Assembly (NCBI RefSeq): GCF_900104035.1 | Contig: NZ_FNIT01000013.1 | Coordinates: forward strand, 38,862 to 102,861 | From: Aureimonas jatrophae | GTDB lineage: Bacteria; Pseudomonadota; Alphaproteobacteria; Rhizobiales; Rhizobiaceae | Direction: 5' to 3' | DNA length: 64,000 nt | Shown: positions 1-9,016 of the stretch, piece by piece | How positions within the stretch are numbered: position 1 is the stretch's first letter | Layout: each line of letters begins with the position of its first letter | Notes under the pieces: model-generated | The model's input: the letters and a program-made list of their open reading frames with translations, nothing else | What the model was told of the DNA's origin: nothing | Databases searched by the model: none | Translations under genes and position numbers: made by a program

Positions 1-19
1 CGACGATGACGAGTTCCAT
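1..19 (-). CDS. topA: DNA topoisomerase I, first codons only (cut by window edge)
   Basis: Only six codons are visible, reading MELVIV. Bacterial topoisomerase I opens with this kind of beta strand (M-x-L-V-I-V-E-S-P) at the start of its Toprim domain. The gene lies downstream of dprA on the same strand, and the order dprA-topA is common in alphaproteobacteria. The enzyme relaxes negative supercoils. The identification rests on six residues plus gene order; another protein starting with a short hydrophobic strand cannot be excluded. Confidence 0.5.
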
Positions 20-130
20 GTGAGCCTGGATCCTGGGAGAAGGGGATCGTGGGGGCGGTCCCCTCGAATGTCGTTCGTTCACATGGACAGTGGCGGGACG
101 CCGGTCAACCCCGAGCGGAATGGCCGGTGC

Positions 131-1210
131 TCAACGAGAGAGCGAGACGTTGCCGCCGGGATGCCGTTCCAGGCGACCTGCCAGTTCCAGTTCGATGAGA
201 ACGAGCTGAAGCGTCGCGGTGTCGACCTCCGCATGCGCGAGAATGTCGTCGGGCGCGGCAGGTGCGACGCCAAGCGCCTGCACGATCCGGTCCCGGTCCG
301 ACTGCGGGGCGTCGAACACAGGCGATGCCGCCGGCTCCGGTTCGGCCATCCGCAGCGGCGTGCGCATCAACGGCGCCAACTCGTCGAGAAGGTCCTGGGG
401 CTCCAAGGCGAAACTCGCGCCATCCTTCAAAAGCGCGTTGGTACCTGCGGCTCGCGGTTCGAGCGGGGAACCTGGCACCGCGAAAACGAGACGCCCCATC
501 TCGCCGGCGAGCCGCGCGGAGATCAACGACCCCGATCGTTTCGCCGCTTCGACCACGAGCACGGCGAGCGACAAGCCGACGACAATACGATTGCGCCGGG
601 GGAAGTCGACGGCGCGCGGCTCCCACCCGAAGGGCATCTCTGTCACGAGGCAACCGCCATGGTCGACGACGGCCCGCATGAGCGGCCGATTCTCGTCGGG
701 GTAGGGTTTGTCCAAGCCGCCAGCAAAGACACCCACCGTTCCCGTATCGAGGCTGGCGCGATGGGCGGACGTATCGATCCCTCGCGCCAAGCCGGAAACG
801 ATCGTGCAACCGGACGCGCCGAGGGACGCCGCAAAGGTTTCGGCCAGGCGTGCACCCGCGGCCGACGATTTGCGCGATCCGACGATTGCGACCGGTGTGC
901 GAGCGGTGATCGCAGGCTCACCCATCACCGCCAGAAGGGGCGGCGCCGCATCGGCGGCGCGCAACGTTTGGGGGTAGAGCGGATCGTCGAGGTCCAGAAA
1001 CCAGGCGCCCATTCGCTCGGCGACACGAAGCTCCGCTTCCGCAGCGTCGGATGGATAGGGAACGATCGGTCGTCTCGCACCGCCCCGCATCGCCAGATCC
1101 GGTAACGCCTGCAACGCGGCGCTCGGATCCCCGAAGCGGGAAACCAGATGCCGGAACGTGATCGGCCCGACGTTTTCCGAGCGGATCAGGCGGATCCAGT
1201 CCAGCAGCAC
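131..1210 (-). CDS. dprA: DNA-processing protein DprA (Smf)
   Basis: DprA binds incoming single-stranded DNA and loads RecA during natural transformation. The protein (359 aa with this start) has a short helical N-terminus (DWIRLIRSENVGPITF) and a Rossmann-like core. That core contains VAIVGSRKSS, the SGLARGIDTSAH signature and GGLDKPYPDEN. A winged-helix-like tail follows (DRIVQALG onward). The open frame runs much further upstream but that part is a shadow of plsY. The GTG at 1210 lies 30 bases after the plsY stop and begins the conserved part. It is the fourth gene of the pyrB-pyrC'-plsY-dprA-topA series. No competence uptake genes are visible nearby, so its presence alone does not show transformability. 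Confidence 0.93.
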   Translation of the reverse strand: MLLDWIRLIRSENVGPITFRHLVSRFGDPSAALQALPDLAMRGGARRPIVPYPSDAAEAELRVAERMGAWFLDLDDPLYPQTLRAADAAPPLLAVMGEPAITARTPVAIVGSRKSSAAGARLAETFAASLGASGCTIVSGLARGIDTSAHRASLDTGTVGVFAGGLDKPYPDENRPLMRAVVDHGGCLVTEMPFGWEPRAVDFPRRNRIVVGLSLAVLVVEAAKRSGSLISARLAGEMGRLVFAVPGSPLEPRAAGTNALLKDGASFALEPQDLLDELAPLMRTPLRMAEPEPAASPVFDAPQSDRDRIVQALGVAPAAPDDILAHAEVDTATLQLVLIELELAGRLERHPGGNVSLSR

Positions 1211-1239
1211 TTTATTGCCAAGCCGCGATCGCCCTGGGC

Positions 1240-1854
1240 TCAACCCTTGGCTCCGATCCGTCCTTCGGTACCGGCCCGCAGTCGCCGAATGTTGGGCGCA
1301 TGCTTCCAGTACACGAGGATCGTGAGGAGGGCCGAGAGTTCTGCTGCCCGGAGATCGCCCATCATGAGATAGCCGAAGGGGACGACGACGGTCGCAAGAA
1401 GCGCGGCCAGCGACGAATAGCGCCAGATCTTCGCCGCGCCGAGCCACACCAGGGCAAAGACGAGGACACCCCACGGCGCGAAGCCTAAGAGAACGCCGAT
1501 ATAGGTCGCAACCCCTTTGCCGCCGCGAAAACCCAACCACACAGGGAACAGGTGACCGAGGAACGCGCCCAGCCCCGCCGCGGCGGCGGCAAGCGCGCCG
1601 AACCGCCAGAAGAGGACCACCGGGACCGTGGCCTTCAGAAGATCGCCGAGAAGCGTCAGGGCCGCGACCTTCTTGTTGCCCGTACGCAGAACGTTGGTCG
1701 CCCCGATATTACCCGAGCCAATCGAACGCAGGTCGCCGAGGCCGAAGAGCTTTGTCAGGATCAAACCGAAGGCGATCGTACCGCAGAGGTAGCCGACACC
1801 GAGCGCGAGAAGAACCGTACCGACCGGCGTGCCAGTCCAGTCGAACTGCATCAT
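1240..1854 (-). CDS. plsY: Acyl-phosphate glycerol-3-phosphate acyltransferase PlsY
   Basis: PlsY transfers the acyl group of acyl-phosphate to glycerol 3-phosphate, giving lysophosphatidic acid at the inner membrane, the first step of phospholipid synthesis. The 204-residue protein shows the three family motifs: SGNIGATNV (about residues 47-55), the glycine-rich FRGGKGVAT loop (about 108-116), and KHAPNI near the C-terminus. About five hydrophobic segments are visible. The start ATG overlaps the stop of the upstream dihydroorotase-like gene as ATGA, which implies translational coupling. Confidence 0.95.
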   Translation of the reverse strand: MMQFDWTGTPVGTVLLALGVGYLCGTIAFGLILTKLFGLGDLRSIGSGNIGATNVLRTGNKKVAALTLLGDLLKATVPVVLFWRFGALAAAAAGLGAFLGHLFPVWLGFRGGKGVATYIGVLLGFAPWGVLVFALVWLGAAKIWRYSSLAALLATVVVPFGYLMMGDLRAAELSALLTILVYWKHAPNIRRLRAGTEGRIGAKG

Positions 1855-3161
1855 GCCATGACGCTCCGCGTATCGCGATCGAACACGGTCTGGCCAGCCA
1901 CGATGGTCCGGACGACCTCACCCTGGAAGCGAGCATTCTCGAAGGCCGTGTTCTTCGAGCGCGACGCGATGCGATCCTTCGTGAAGACGAAGGGTGCGTC
2001 GAGGTCGACCAGCGTCAGATCGGCGGGCCGGCCGGGCTGGAGCGTGCCGCGGTCGAGCCGCAACAGATCGGCCGGCGCCGAGGTCACCGACTCCACCAGC
2101 CGCAGGAGCGGTACACGTTCCGTGTGATACAGGCGCAGGAGCGCTGGCAGAAGCGTCTCGAGGCCGATCGCACCGCTCTCCGCCTCGCTGAACGGACGGC
2201 GCTTTCCGTCCGCATCCTGGGGATCGTGCGAGGAGCAGACGATATCGATCGTGCCATCCGCCAACGCTTCGATCATGGCCTGCCGGTCATCCTCGCTGCG
2301 CAACGGTGGCGATAGGCGGAAGAAGGTTCGATACTCGCCGATATCGTTCTCGTTCAGCGAGAGATGCGCGGCGGACACGCCGGCTGTCGCTCGAACGCGG
2401 TCGCGCTTGGCCCGGCGCATCACATCGGCCGCCAGCGCCGTCGAGATCTGCGCCGCATGGTAACGCGCTCCCGTCAGCGCCGCGAGACGCAGGTCCCGCT
2501 CGAGCGGAATCACCTCCGCCTCGCGTGGTACCGCAGGCAATCCCAGCCACGAGGCGAGGAGACCTTCCGTGACCACGCCGGACCCTGCCAAATCCAGATC
2601 CTGCGTCTCATGCATGACGAGCGCATCGAAATCGGCCGCATACGTCATGATGCGACGGATCAGGCCGCTGTTGCCGAGCGTGTGCCGTCCATCCGTGAAG
2701 GCTCGGACGCCGGCTTGGGAGAGAAGACCGATCTCCGTCATCTCCGCGCCACGCAGTCCGCGCGTCAACGCGGCGGCAGGGAAGACATTCACCGCCGCTG
2801 TCTCGCGCGCCGTGCGCACGACGAACTCGGCAAGGGCGACGTCATCGATGACGGGATCGGTATCCGGCATCACGAGGATCGAGGTGACACCGCCCGCGGC
2901 GGCAGCTTGTCCTGCCGAGCGGAGCGTCTCCCGATGCTCGCCACCCGGCTCGCCTACGAAGACGCGCGCATCCACCAGCCCAGGAAGGCAGGCGAGCCCC
3001 GAGCCGTCGATCGTCTCGGCGCCATCCAGGGAAGAGGCGTCGCCGGCGCATGCATCGAGAATCTGGCCGTCGCGCACAAGGACCGTACCCACGACGTCGA
3101 GCCGGCGCGAGGGGTCGAGGATGCGGACGTTCCGGATGGCGAGCGGACGGATCGAACTCAC
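1851..3161 (-). CDS. Dihydroorotase-like protein, probably non-catalytic PyrC' partner of PyrB
   Basis: This 436-aa amidohydrolase-fold protein has overall similarity to class I dihydroorotase, but metal-site motifs are degraded. Where active enzymes have PGLVD-x-H-x-H-x-R, this one has [14 protein letters not shown], so both first-strand histidines are gone. The usual D-H-A-P-H region reads [11 protein letters not shown]. In Pseudomonas and in many alphaproteobacteria such homologues (PyrC', PyrX) have no activity but are needed structurally by aspartate carbamoyltransferase. The gene directly follows pyrB: GTG at 3161 overlaps the pyrB stop as GTGA, which decides the start over an ATG 36 bases upstream inside pyrB. 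It is usually annotated pyrC; an active dihydroorotase should exist elsewhere in the genome. Confidence 0.88.
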   Translation of the reverse strand: MSSIRPLAIRNVRILDPSRRLDVVGTVLVRDGQILDACAGDASSLDGAETIDGSGLACLPGLVDARVFVGEPGGEHRETLRSAGQAAAAGGVTSILVMPDTDPVIDDVALAEFVVRTARETAAVNVFPAAALTRGLRGAEMTEIGLLSQAGVRAFTDGRHTLGNSGLIRRIMTYAADFDALVMHETQDLDLAGSGVVTEGLLASWLGLPAVPREAEVIPLERDLRLAALTGARYHAAQISTALAADVMRRAKRDRVRATAGVSAAHLSLNENDIGEYRTFFRLSPPLRSEDDRQAMIEALADGTIDIVCSSHDPQDADGKRRPFSEAESGAIGLETLLPALLRLYHTERVPLLRLVESVTSAPADLLRLDRGTLQPGRPADLTLVDLDAPFVFTKDRIASRSKNTAFENARFQGEVVRTIVAGQTVFDRDTRSVMA

Positions 3162-4117
3162 CGGCCCGGTCCCGCAGCGTTCGTGTCCATCATCCATTCC
3201 ATCACGGCCATACGGACGGCGACGCCCATCTCGACCTGCTCCTCAATGACGCTTTGCGGCCCATCCGCAATCTCGGAAGCGATCTCGACGCCACGGTTCA
3301 TCGGGCCCGGGTGCATAACCAGCGCGTCGGTCTTCGCCCGCGCCAGCTTCTGCGCGTCCAGGCCGAAGAAGCGGAAATATTCACGCACCGACGGGACGAA
3401 GGAGCCCTGCATCCGCTCGCGTTGCAGCCGCAGCATCATCACGACGTCAGCTCCCGACAGGCCGTCTTCCATGTGCCGGAACACCCGAACGCCCATGTTC
3501 TCGATGCCGGATGGCAGGAGCGTCGAGGGTGCGACGACGCGCACTTCGGCACCGAGTGCATTCAGGAGCAGGATGTTGGATCTTGCGACGCGGCTGTGCA
3601 GCACATCTCCGCAGATCGTCACGACGAGGCGGGCAACGCGCCCCTTGCGCCGCCGGATCGTCAGCGCGTCGAGCAGCGCCTGCGTGGGATGCTCGTGAGC
3701 ACCGTCGCCGGCATTGACGACGGAGCAGGCGACCTTCTGCGCCAGAAGCGCGACGGCTCCAGCCGCATGGTGACGCACGACGAGGATGTCGGGGCGCATC
3801 GCGTTCAGCGTCATAGCCGTATCGATTAGCGTCTCGCCCTTCTTCACGGACGAGTTGGCGACCGACATGTTCATGACGTCGGCGCCGAGCCGCTTGCCGG
3901 CAAGTTCGAACGACGCCTGCGTTCGCGTCGAGGCCTCGAAAAAGAGGTTGATCTGGGTTCGACCGCGAAGTGCCGTCTTCTTCTTGTCGAGACCCAGACT
4001 GACCGATACGGCCGCGTCGGCACGATCCATCAGCTCGTGAATATCGGGGAGCGACAGGCCGGCGATGCCGAGCAGGTGTCGGCGCGGGGCGGTTCCGGGG
4101 CGTGCGGGGTCAGTCAT
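3158..4117 (-). CDS. pyrB: Aspartate carbamoyltransferase catalytic subunit
   Basis: PyrB condenses carbamoyl phosphate with aspartate in the first committed step of pyrimidine synthesis. The 319-aa protein has the carbamoyl-phosphate signature [19 protein letters not shown] (about residues 60-78), the [12 protein letters not shown] motif of the transferase family, and the aspartate-binding [11 protein letters not shown] loop. No pyrI regulatory chain is adjacent; instead a dihydroorotase-like chain follows, as in dodecameric PyrB-PyrC' complexes. It heads the minus-strand operon. The ribosome binding site is poor: CAGG touches the ATG. Confidence 0.96.
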   Translation of the reverse strand: MTDPARPGTAPRRHLLGIAGLSLPDIHELMDRADAAVSVSLGLDKKKTALRGRTQINLFFEASTRTQASFELAGKRLGADVMNMSVANSSVKKGETLIDTAMTLNAMRPDILVVRHHAAGAVALLAQKVACSVVNAGDGAHEHPTQALLDALTIRRRKGRVARLVVTICGDVLHSRVARSNILLLNALGAEVRVVAPSTLLPSGIENMGVRVFRHMEDGLSGADVVMMLRLQRERMQGSFVPSVREYFRFFGLDAQKLARAKTDALVMHPGPMNRGVEIASEIADGPQSVIEEQVEMGVAVRMAVMEWMMDTNAAGPGR

Positions 4118-4240
4118 CCTGAAGCCGGGCTATAGGCGATGCCTCCTGCATCTACAAGGCGACAGTCACGGCGCACGCCGCCCGTTAACCCTAACGATTG
4201 GTATCGTTTGCTTACAGGGAGCGCTTTCGTGAGGTTGGCA

Positions 4241-4256
4241 TTAACGACTTGTTAAC
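4241..4256 (+). promoter_or_regulatory. Full CtrA-type binding site TTAA-N7-TTAAC
   Basis: The sequence TTAA, seven bases, TTAAC matches the alphaproteobacterial CtrA master-regulator consensus exactly. It lies 18 bases before the GTG start of the plus-strand membrane protein gene and about 125 bases before pyrB, which reads the other way. The position fits control of the 4275-5119 gene pair, either activating from overlap with a -35 element or repressing. Binding is inferred from the motif only. Confidence 0.55.
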
Positions 4257-4274
4257 GCTGCCAGGAGAGGTTTT

Positions 4275-4796
4275 GTGATTCGCCTTCCCAGCTCCTTCGC
4301 GCTGGCCGCTTGGTCCGGCTTTCACGCCGTCACGGCCTTGACCCAGATCGCAGCGTCGTCAGGACGCGAGATGCTCTATGGTGTGCCGCTCGATCCGCCC
4401 GCTGCAACCGGACCCGAGCAAGGTCTGCTCATCACGCTGTCGATGGTCGCCGCTACGATCCCGGCGGCCGCTCTCGTCTTCATTCACTCCAAACGCGAGG
4501 AGACGGTGCGTCGCGGCGAGGGGCTCGCCTATGTCGGCCTTGGCCTGTCGTTCGCATTTGTCATGGCGGCGCTTCTGTTCGGAGCGCCATTCAGCAGCAT
4601 CGTCTCGCGGCCCGATCTGGCCTTCTGGTCGCTTGGTCTCACCGCACTCGCCCTGGCGTTCGACGGGTGCATGTTCGGCATCGACGAGCCTGAAGACGAG
4701 ATGGAGCTGCGCAAGGCGCTCGTCGCGATCAACGCTTCGATCCCGCGGCAACCTCGCGGTGACGACCTGTCGAGATCCACGGATGAGGTGCGTTGA
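4275..4796 (+). CDS. Small integral membrane protein of unknown function
   Basis: I do not recognise a named family. The 173-aa protein has about four hydrophobic segments (roughly residues 8-27, 51-70, 84-102 and 112-130) and a charged C-terminal tail (DEPEDEMELRKAL onward) expected in the cytoplasm. The GTG start is supported by a strong AGGAGAGG ribosome site five bases before it. Its stop overlaps the next start as TGATG, so the two membrane proteins are probably co-translated. The CtrA-type box just upstream suggests cell-cycle or envelope-related timing; that is inference. Confidence 0.8.
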   Translation: MIRLPSSFALAAWSGFHAVTALTQIAASSGREMLYGVPLDPPAATGPEQGLLITLSMVAATIPAAALVFIHSKREETVRRGEGLAYVGLGLSFAFVMAALLFGAPFSSIVSRPDLAFWSLGLTALALAFDGCMFGIDEPEDEMELRKALVAINASIPRQPRGDDLSRSTDEVR

Positions 4797-5119
4797 TGCG
4801 CTGGTTCCTGCTGATGTGGTTCGCGCCGATGTCGTTCCTGGCGCTCTGGCTCGGGCTGGCTTCCAACGACATCAACTTCGGGATGCTGTTCTTCTCGCGA
4901 GCGCTCTACGACCACGTGTTCGGCCTCTACGCCGCCGCGCTTGGCGTAGCGCCTGAGACGTTGCCGCCCCTTGTCGTGCGAGCCCTGGTTCTCGACTCGC
5001 TGATCGTGCTGTCGATCTTCGCGTTCCGACGTCGGCGAGCGATAGCGGCTTGGTTCGTCGCGCAGCGTCAGCGCGGATCCGGTCCGGCCAAGACGGCCAG
5101 CCTGTCGAGCGCGCCCTGA
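4796..5119 (+). CDS. DUF6105-like small membrane protein
   Basis: The 107-aa protein has an N-terminal hydrophobic helix ([18 protein letters not shown]), an amphipathic middle with [18 protein letters not shown], and a second hydrophobic stretch (about residues 63-78) followed by the basic run [11 protein letters not shown]. This pattern resembles the rhizobial family DUF6105; the assignment is from memory of the family. ATG at 4796 overlaps the preceding stop. The last 17 codons lie antisense to the 3' end of ruvX. Function unknown. Confidence 0.75.
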   Translation: MRWFLLMWFAPMSFLALWLGLASNDINFGMLFFSRALYDHVFGLYAAALGVAPETLPPLVVRALVLDSLIVLSIFAFRRRRAIAAWFVAQRQRGSGPAKTASLSSAP

Positions 5120-5550
5120 AGAATGAAGCTGGCCGCAGCGGAGTCGATCCGCTCGGCGCGACGGCGGCGGGACATATCCATCTCGATCATGCCGCGCTCG
5201 GCGGCAACCGTGGACAGGCGCTCATCCCATAGGACGATCGGTCGTGGATCGAGGCGGCCGTAGTTTCGGGCGAACGCTCGACTCGACTGCGCGCGAGGTC
5301 CCTCCGAGCCGTCCATGTTCAGCGGCAGGCCAAGAACCAACGCGCCGGCACGCGCCTGGTCGAGCACGTCCCGAAGCGTTTCGGCGTCCTGCGTGAACTT
5401 CCGACGGGCAATGGTCTGTCGCGGCGTGGCGAAGCTCAATCCCAGATCCGACACCGCTACGCCGATCGTCTTGGTCCCCAGGTCCAGACCCGCGAGGGTC
5501 GTGTGCGCGGGCAGGCACGCGAGCAACTCGCTGATATCGATGATTCCCAA
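5068..5550 (-). CDS. ruvX: RuvX/YqgF-family Holliday junction resolvase-like nuclease
   Basis: YqgF proteins have an RNase H fold and act in processing the 5' end of pre-16S rRNA; a Holliday junction role has also been proposed. The 160-aa product shows the first catalytic strand [15 protein letters not shown] (about residues 21-35), [22 protein letters not shown] and a final [10 protein letters not shown] with the last acidic residue. The TTG at 5550 follows GAGGCGG and gives a family-typical N-terminus; upstream in-frame codons run into the divergent hydrolase gene and are unlikely to be used. Its 3' end overlaps the facing DUF6105 gene by 52 bases. Confidence 0.9.
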   Translation of the reverse strand: MGIIDISELLACLPAHTTLAGLDLGTKTIGVAVSDLGLSFATPRQTIARRKFTQDAETLRDVLDQARAGALVLGLPLNMDGSEGPRAQSSRAFARNYGRLDPRPIVLWDERLSTVAAERGMIEMDMSRRRRAERIDSAAASFILQGALDRLAVLAGPDPR

Positions 5551-5647
5551 AGCCGCCTCGTCTTGATCGGTAGCCCGTGATCCTAGCTTACCCGGTCGCA
5601 GGCTGCGACAGGGCGGTCTGCCCTCACGCTTGGAGACGGATCCGTCC

Positions 5648-6349
5648 ATGAAGATGATCTACTTCGGCCATTCGGCCTTTCGAATCGAAAGCGGCTCGGC
5701 CGTCATCCTGATCGATCCGTTTCTGACCGGTAATCCCCACTTCGAGGGCGATGTCGCGGACGCGACGCAGGGGGCGACCCACGTCGTCCTGACGCACGGA
5801 CACTTCGACCACGTCGGAGACACGGTCGACATCGCCAAGCGTACGGGTGCCAGCGTCGTCGGGACGTTCGAGCTCGTGCAGTGGTTGTCCAAGAAGGGCG
5901 TCGAGAAGATCGAGCCGGCCAATACGGGTGGAACGGTCAAGTTCGACGACTTCTCCGTCACGTTGACCCAGGCGTTTCACTCCTCGGGTTCGGTCGAAGA
6001 GAACGGTACGGTCACCTATCTGGGCATGCCCAACGGCGTCGTCCTGCATTTTGCCGAGGGCGGAAGCGTCTATCATATGGGCGATACCGACATCTTCGGC
6101 GACATGGCGATCATCGAGGAGCTTCATCATCCCAAGATCGGCCTCGTCCCCGTAGGCGACCGCCTCACCATGGGCGCAGCGGTCGCCGCGCTCGCCTGCC
6201 GTCGCTACTTCAACTTCGAGACGATCATCCCGCTCCACTACGGTACGCTTCCGATCCTCGATCCCAATCCGGACAAGTTCAAGGATGCCATGGAGGACGA
6301 GGCCAACCGCATCCTCATCCCCGAGGTCGGGAAACCGTTCGACATCTGA
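5648..6349 (+). CDS. UPF0173 metal-dependent hydrolase (metallo-beta-lactamase fold)
   Basis: The 233-aa protein begins [14 protein letters not shown] and carries the metallo-beta-lactamase motif [10 protein letters not shown] (H-x-H-x-D-H), with further ligand histidines in [16 protein letters not shown] and LHYGT. This is the UPF0173 (YtkL-like) family; its physiological substrate is not established. ATG at 5648 has GGAGACGGA seven bases upstream; an upstream TTG lacks such a site. Monocistronic or loosely linked to gatC, which follows after 99 bases. Confidence 0.92.
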   Translation: MKMIYFGHSAFRIESGSAVILIDPFLTGNPHFEGDVADATQGATHVVLTHGHFDHVGDTVDIAKRTGASVVGTFELVQWLSKKGVEKIEPANTGGTVKFDDFSVTLTQAFHSSGSVEENGTVTYLGMPNGVVLHFAEGGSVYHMGDTDIFGDMAIIEELHHPKIGLVPVGDRLTMGAAVAALACRRYFNFETIIPLHYGTLPILDPNPDKFKDAMEDEANRILIPEVGKPFDI

Positions 6350-6370
6350 CGGCCTCGAAGCGAGGGGCCG
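6350..6370 (+). terminator. Possible hairpin terminator after the UPF0173 gene
   Basis: CGGCCTCG, a 3-base loop AAG, and CGAGG-G-GCCG form a stem with one bulged G right after the stop codon. There is no U tract, so efficiency as an intrinsic terminator is doubtful. Confidence 0.3.
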
Positions 6371-6448
6371 GTCGCCGCCCACGGCGTTGCGCGGGTCCGG
6401 ACCCCTCGGTATAGCGTCGGCCATCATCGCCGACGCCGAAGGAACCGC

Positions 6449-6736
6449 ATGTCCGTCGATCCAGCCACAGTCCGCCGCGTCGCACGTCTGGCCCGTATCG
6501 CGGTGTCGGATGAGGATGTCGTGACGATGCAAGCCGAACTCAATGCCATTTTGGGCTTCGTCGAGCAGCTCGGCGAGGTCGATGTGTCGGGCGTCGAGCC
6601 GATGACGTCCGTCATTCCGATGGAGATGAAAAAGCGGCAGGACGTCGTCACCGACGGCCACAAGGCCGATGATATCGTCGCCAATGCCCCGGAGACCGAG
6701 GACCATTTCTTCCTGGTTCCCAAGGTCGTCGAATAA
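6449..6736 (+). CDS. gatC: Aspartyl/glutamyl-tRNA amidotransferase subunit C
   Basis: GatC is the small subunit of GatCAB, which amidates Glu-tRNA(Gln) or Asp-tRNA(Asn). The 95 residues are typical: [42 protein letters not shown] and a C-terminal [14 protein letters not shown]. The site AAGGAACCGC precedes the ATG. It heads a run of five tightly spaced plus-strand genes that carry all three amidotransferase subunits. Confidence 0.96.
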   Translation: MSVDPATVRRVARLARIAVSDEDVVTMQAELNAILGFVEQLGEVDVSGVEPMTSVIPMEMKKRQDVVTDGHKADDIVANAPETEDHFFLVPKVVE

Positions 6737-6737
6737 C

Positions 6738-7214
6738 ATGGCGGACGCAGTCTCGATCAGCGCGGAGACGCCGTTACAGGACGACGTGCGCGACATGGTG
6801 ACGGCGCTCAACGACACGATGCGTCCCTTGTCGCCGCCCGAGTTTCAGTTTCAGCTGACTGTCGAGCAGATGGCCGAGCCGAGCGTCACCGTGTTCGTGA
6901 TGCGCGATCAAGCGGGCGCCCCTCTCGGCATGGCATCCCTCAAGATTCACGACGACGAATTGGGCGAGGTGAAACGGATGTTCACCTATCCAGCGCTTCG
7001 GGGACAACGGATCGGCACGCAACTGCTTCGGCGAGTGGAAACCTTGGCGCGCGAGCGAGGTGTGCGACGTCTCGTGCTCGAGACGGGAGAGGCCCCCGGT
7101 TTTGAAGCCGCATGGCGTCTCTACGAGCGCTGCGGCTTCCATGTCTGCGGCGCCGTTCTCGATTATCCTGATTCCGGCTTCTCGCGCTTCTATGAAAAGA
7201 CACTGACGCCATGA
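6738..7214 (+). CDS. GNAT-family N-acetyltransferase inserted between gatC and gatA
   Basis: The 158-aa protein has the GNAT acetyl-CoA loop ([16 protein letters not shown], about residues 92-107) and the downstream [10 protein letters not shown] region. The substrate is unknown. ATG starts one base after the gatC stop and the stop overlaps gatA as ATGA, so it is translated within the operon. A GNAT gene in the gat cluster is a recurring arrangement in rhizobia, but I know of no established link to tRNA amidation. An earlier in-frame ATG at 6669 lies inside gatC and was discarded. Confidence 0.9.
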   Translation: MADAVSISAETPLQDDVRDMVTALNDTMRPLSPPEFQFQLTVEQMAEPSVTVFVMRDQAGAPLGMASLKIHDDELGEVKRMFTYPALRGQRIGTQLLRRVETLARERGVRRLVLETGEAPGFEAAWRLYERCGFHVCGAVLDYPDSGFSRFYEKTLTP

Positions 7215-8692
7215 CCGATCTGACCGCACTGACGATTGCCGACGCCCGGGACAAGCTTAAGGCGAAGGAGTTCACCGCGCGGGAGCTGACCGACGGCTAC
7301 CTCTCGGCGATCGACGCCGCGAACGAGACCTTCAACGCCTACGTCGCCGTGACCGGCGACAAGGCCAGAGAGATGGCAACGGCGTCGGACGCCAGGTTGG
7401 CTGCTGGACAGGCCGGTCCGCTGGAAGGCATCCCGCTCGGCATCAAGGATCTTTTCGCGACTGAAGGCGTCCACACGCAGGCCTGCTCGCACATTCTCGA
7501 CAAGTTCGAGCCCCGCTACGAGTCGACGGTGACCGCCAATCTTTGGGCCGACGGCGCGGTGATGCTCGGCAAGCTCAACATGGACGAGTTCGCCATGGGC
7601 TCGTCCAACGAGACGAGCTTCTACGGCCCGGTCGTGAACCCGTGGCGCCGGACGAACTCCAACATGAAGCTCGTGCCGGGCGGATCGTCGGGCGGCTCGG
7701 CCGCGGCGGTGGCCGCACGCCTGTGTGCCGGCGCGACCGCAACCGATACGGGCGGCTCGATTCGTCAGCCGGCGGCCTTCACCGGCACGGTCGGCATCAA
7801 GCCCACCTACGGCCGTTGTTCGCGCTGGGGCACGGTGGCTTTCGCATCGTCGCTCGATCAAGCCGGGCCGATCGCGCGCGACGTTCGCGACGCCGCGATC
7901 CTTCTGAAGTCCATGGCATCGATGGACGCCAAGGATACGACTTCGGTCGACCGGCCCGTTCCGGACTACGAGGCCGCCATCGGACGGTCCGTGAAGGGCC
8001 TTCGCATCGGCATCCCGCGCGAATATCGCGTCGAGGGAATGGCTCCCGAAATCGAGACCTTCTGGCAGCGCGGCATCGCCATGCTGCGCGACGCCGGCGC
8101 TGAAATCGTCGACGTCTCGCTGCCCCACACGAAGTATGCTCTGCCGGCCTACTATATCGTTGCTCCCGCCGAAGCGTCGTCTAACCTCGCTCGCTACGAT
8201 GGTGTGCGTTATGGCCTGCGCGTCGAGGGGCGTAACGTCGAGCAGATGTACGAGAACACGCGCGCGAGCGGCTTCGGCCGCGAGGTGAAGCGGCGCATCA
8301 TGATCGGCACCTACGTGCTGTCGGCGGGCTACTACGACGCTTACTATCTGCAGGCGCAGAAGGTGCGCACGCTGATCAAGCGGGATTTCGAGACGGCGTT
8401 CGCCGATGGGGTCGATGCGTTCCTAACGCCCGCGACGCCGTCTGCTGCCTTCGGTATCGGGGATGAGGATCTGGCCGCCGATCCGGTGGCGATGTACCTG
8501 AACGACATCTTCACCGTCACCGTGAACATGGCGGGTCTGCCGGGTATCGCCGTGCCGGCCGGCTTGTCGGTCGAGGGAACGCCATTGGGTCTGCAACTGA
8601 TCGGCCGACCCTTCGATGAGGAAACGTTGTTCTCGACCGCAAGCGTCATCGAACAGGCGGCCGGCCGCTTCGAGCCGGAGCGTTGGTGGTGA
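7211..8692 (+). CDS. gatA: Glutamyl-tRNA(Gln)/aspartyl-tRNA(Asn) amidotransferase subunit A
   Basis: GatA is the glutaminase subunit, releasing ammonia that is channelled to GatB. The 493-aa protein shows the amidase signature: the catalytic lysine in GIKDLF (about residue 79), the [13 protein letters not shown] loop with the cis-serine (about 156-168), and the nucleophilic serine in [11 protein letters not shown] (about 178-188). ATGA overlap with the preceding GNAT gene and GTGA overlap with the next gene. Confidence 0.97.
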   Translation: MTDLTALTIADARDKLKAKEFTARELTDGYLSAIDAANETFNAYVAVTGDKAREMATASDARLAAGQAGPLEGIPLGIKDLFATEGVHTQACSHILDKFEPRYESTVTANLWADGAVMLGKLNMDEFAMGSSNETSFYGPVVNPWRRTNSNMKLVPGGSSGGSAAAVAARLCAGATATDTGGSIRQPAAFTGTVGIKPTYGRCSRWGTVAFASSLDQAGPIARDVRDAAILLKSMASMDAKDTTSVDRPVPDYEAAIGRSVKGLRIGIPREYRVEGMAPEIETFWQRGIAMLRDAGAEIVDVSLPHTKYALPAYYIVAPAEASSNLARYDGVRYGLRVEGRNVEQMYENTRASGFGREVKRRIMIGTYVLSAGYYDAYYLQAQKVRTLIKRDFETAFADGVDAFLTPATPSAAFGIGDEDLAADPVAMYLNDIFTVTVNMAGLPGIAVPAGLSVEGTPLGLQLIGRPFDEETLFSTASVIEQAAGRFEPERWW

Positions 8693-8928
8693 GCGCTGCG
8701 CAGCAAGCCCTAAATCTCATTGCAGCTGGTGACTGGGACGGCGCTCATGCGCTCGTTCAGGACGACACGTCCGCCGACGCCGCATGGGTCCATGCACTGC
8801 TTCATCGCATCGAGGGTGACGAGAGTAACGCCGCCTACTGGTATCGTCGTGCCGGGCGTCCCGTTGGAGCTGGAGATACGGATGCGGAGCGCCGGGCCAT
8901 CGCAGCGGCGCTCGGCGAGACCCACTGA
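8689..8928 (+). CDS. Small conserved protein between gatA and gatB
   Basis: The 79-aa protein is soluble and acidic, with the core [45 protein letters not shown], which looks like a TPR-like helical pair. Short proteins of this type occur in rhizobial genomes, commonly as hypothetical proteins; function is unknown. GTG at 8689 overlaps the gatA stop as GTGA and is preferred over the in-frame TTG and GTG just upstream. Its place in the gat operon hints at a link with GatCAB, which is inference. Confidence 0.8.
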   Translation: MSAAQQALNLIAAGDWDGAHALVQDDTSADAAWVHALLHRIEGDESNAAYWYRRAGRPVGAGDTDAERRAIAAALGETH

Positions 8929-9016
8929 CGACGCAGACGTGGCTGATGGCACGCCCTTGAACGCCGTCAGTCTTTGATCTAGCCCTCGTCCCAACCCTTG
9001 GAACGCCGGACCACTC

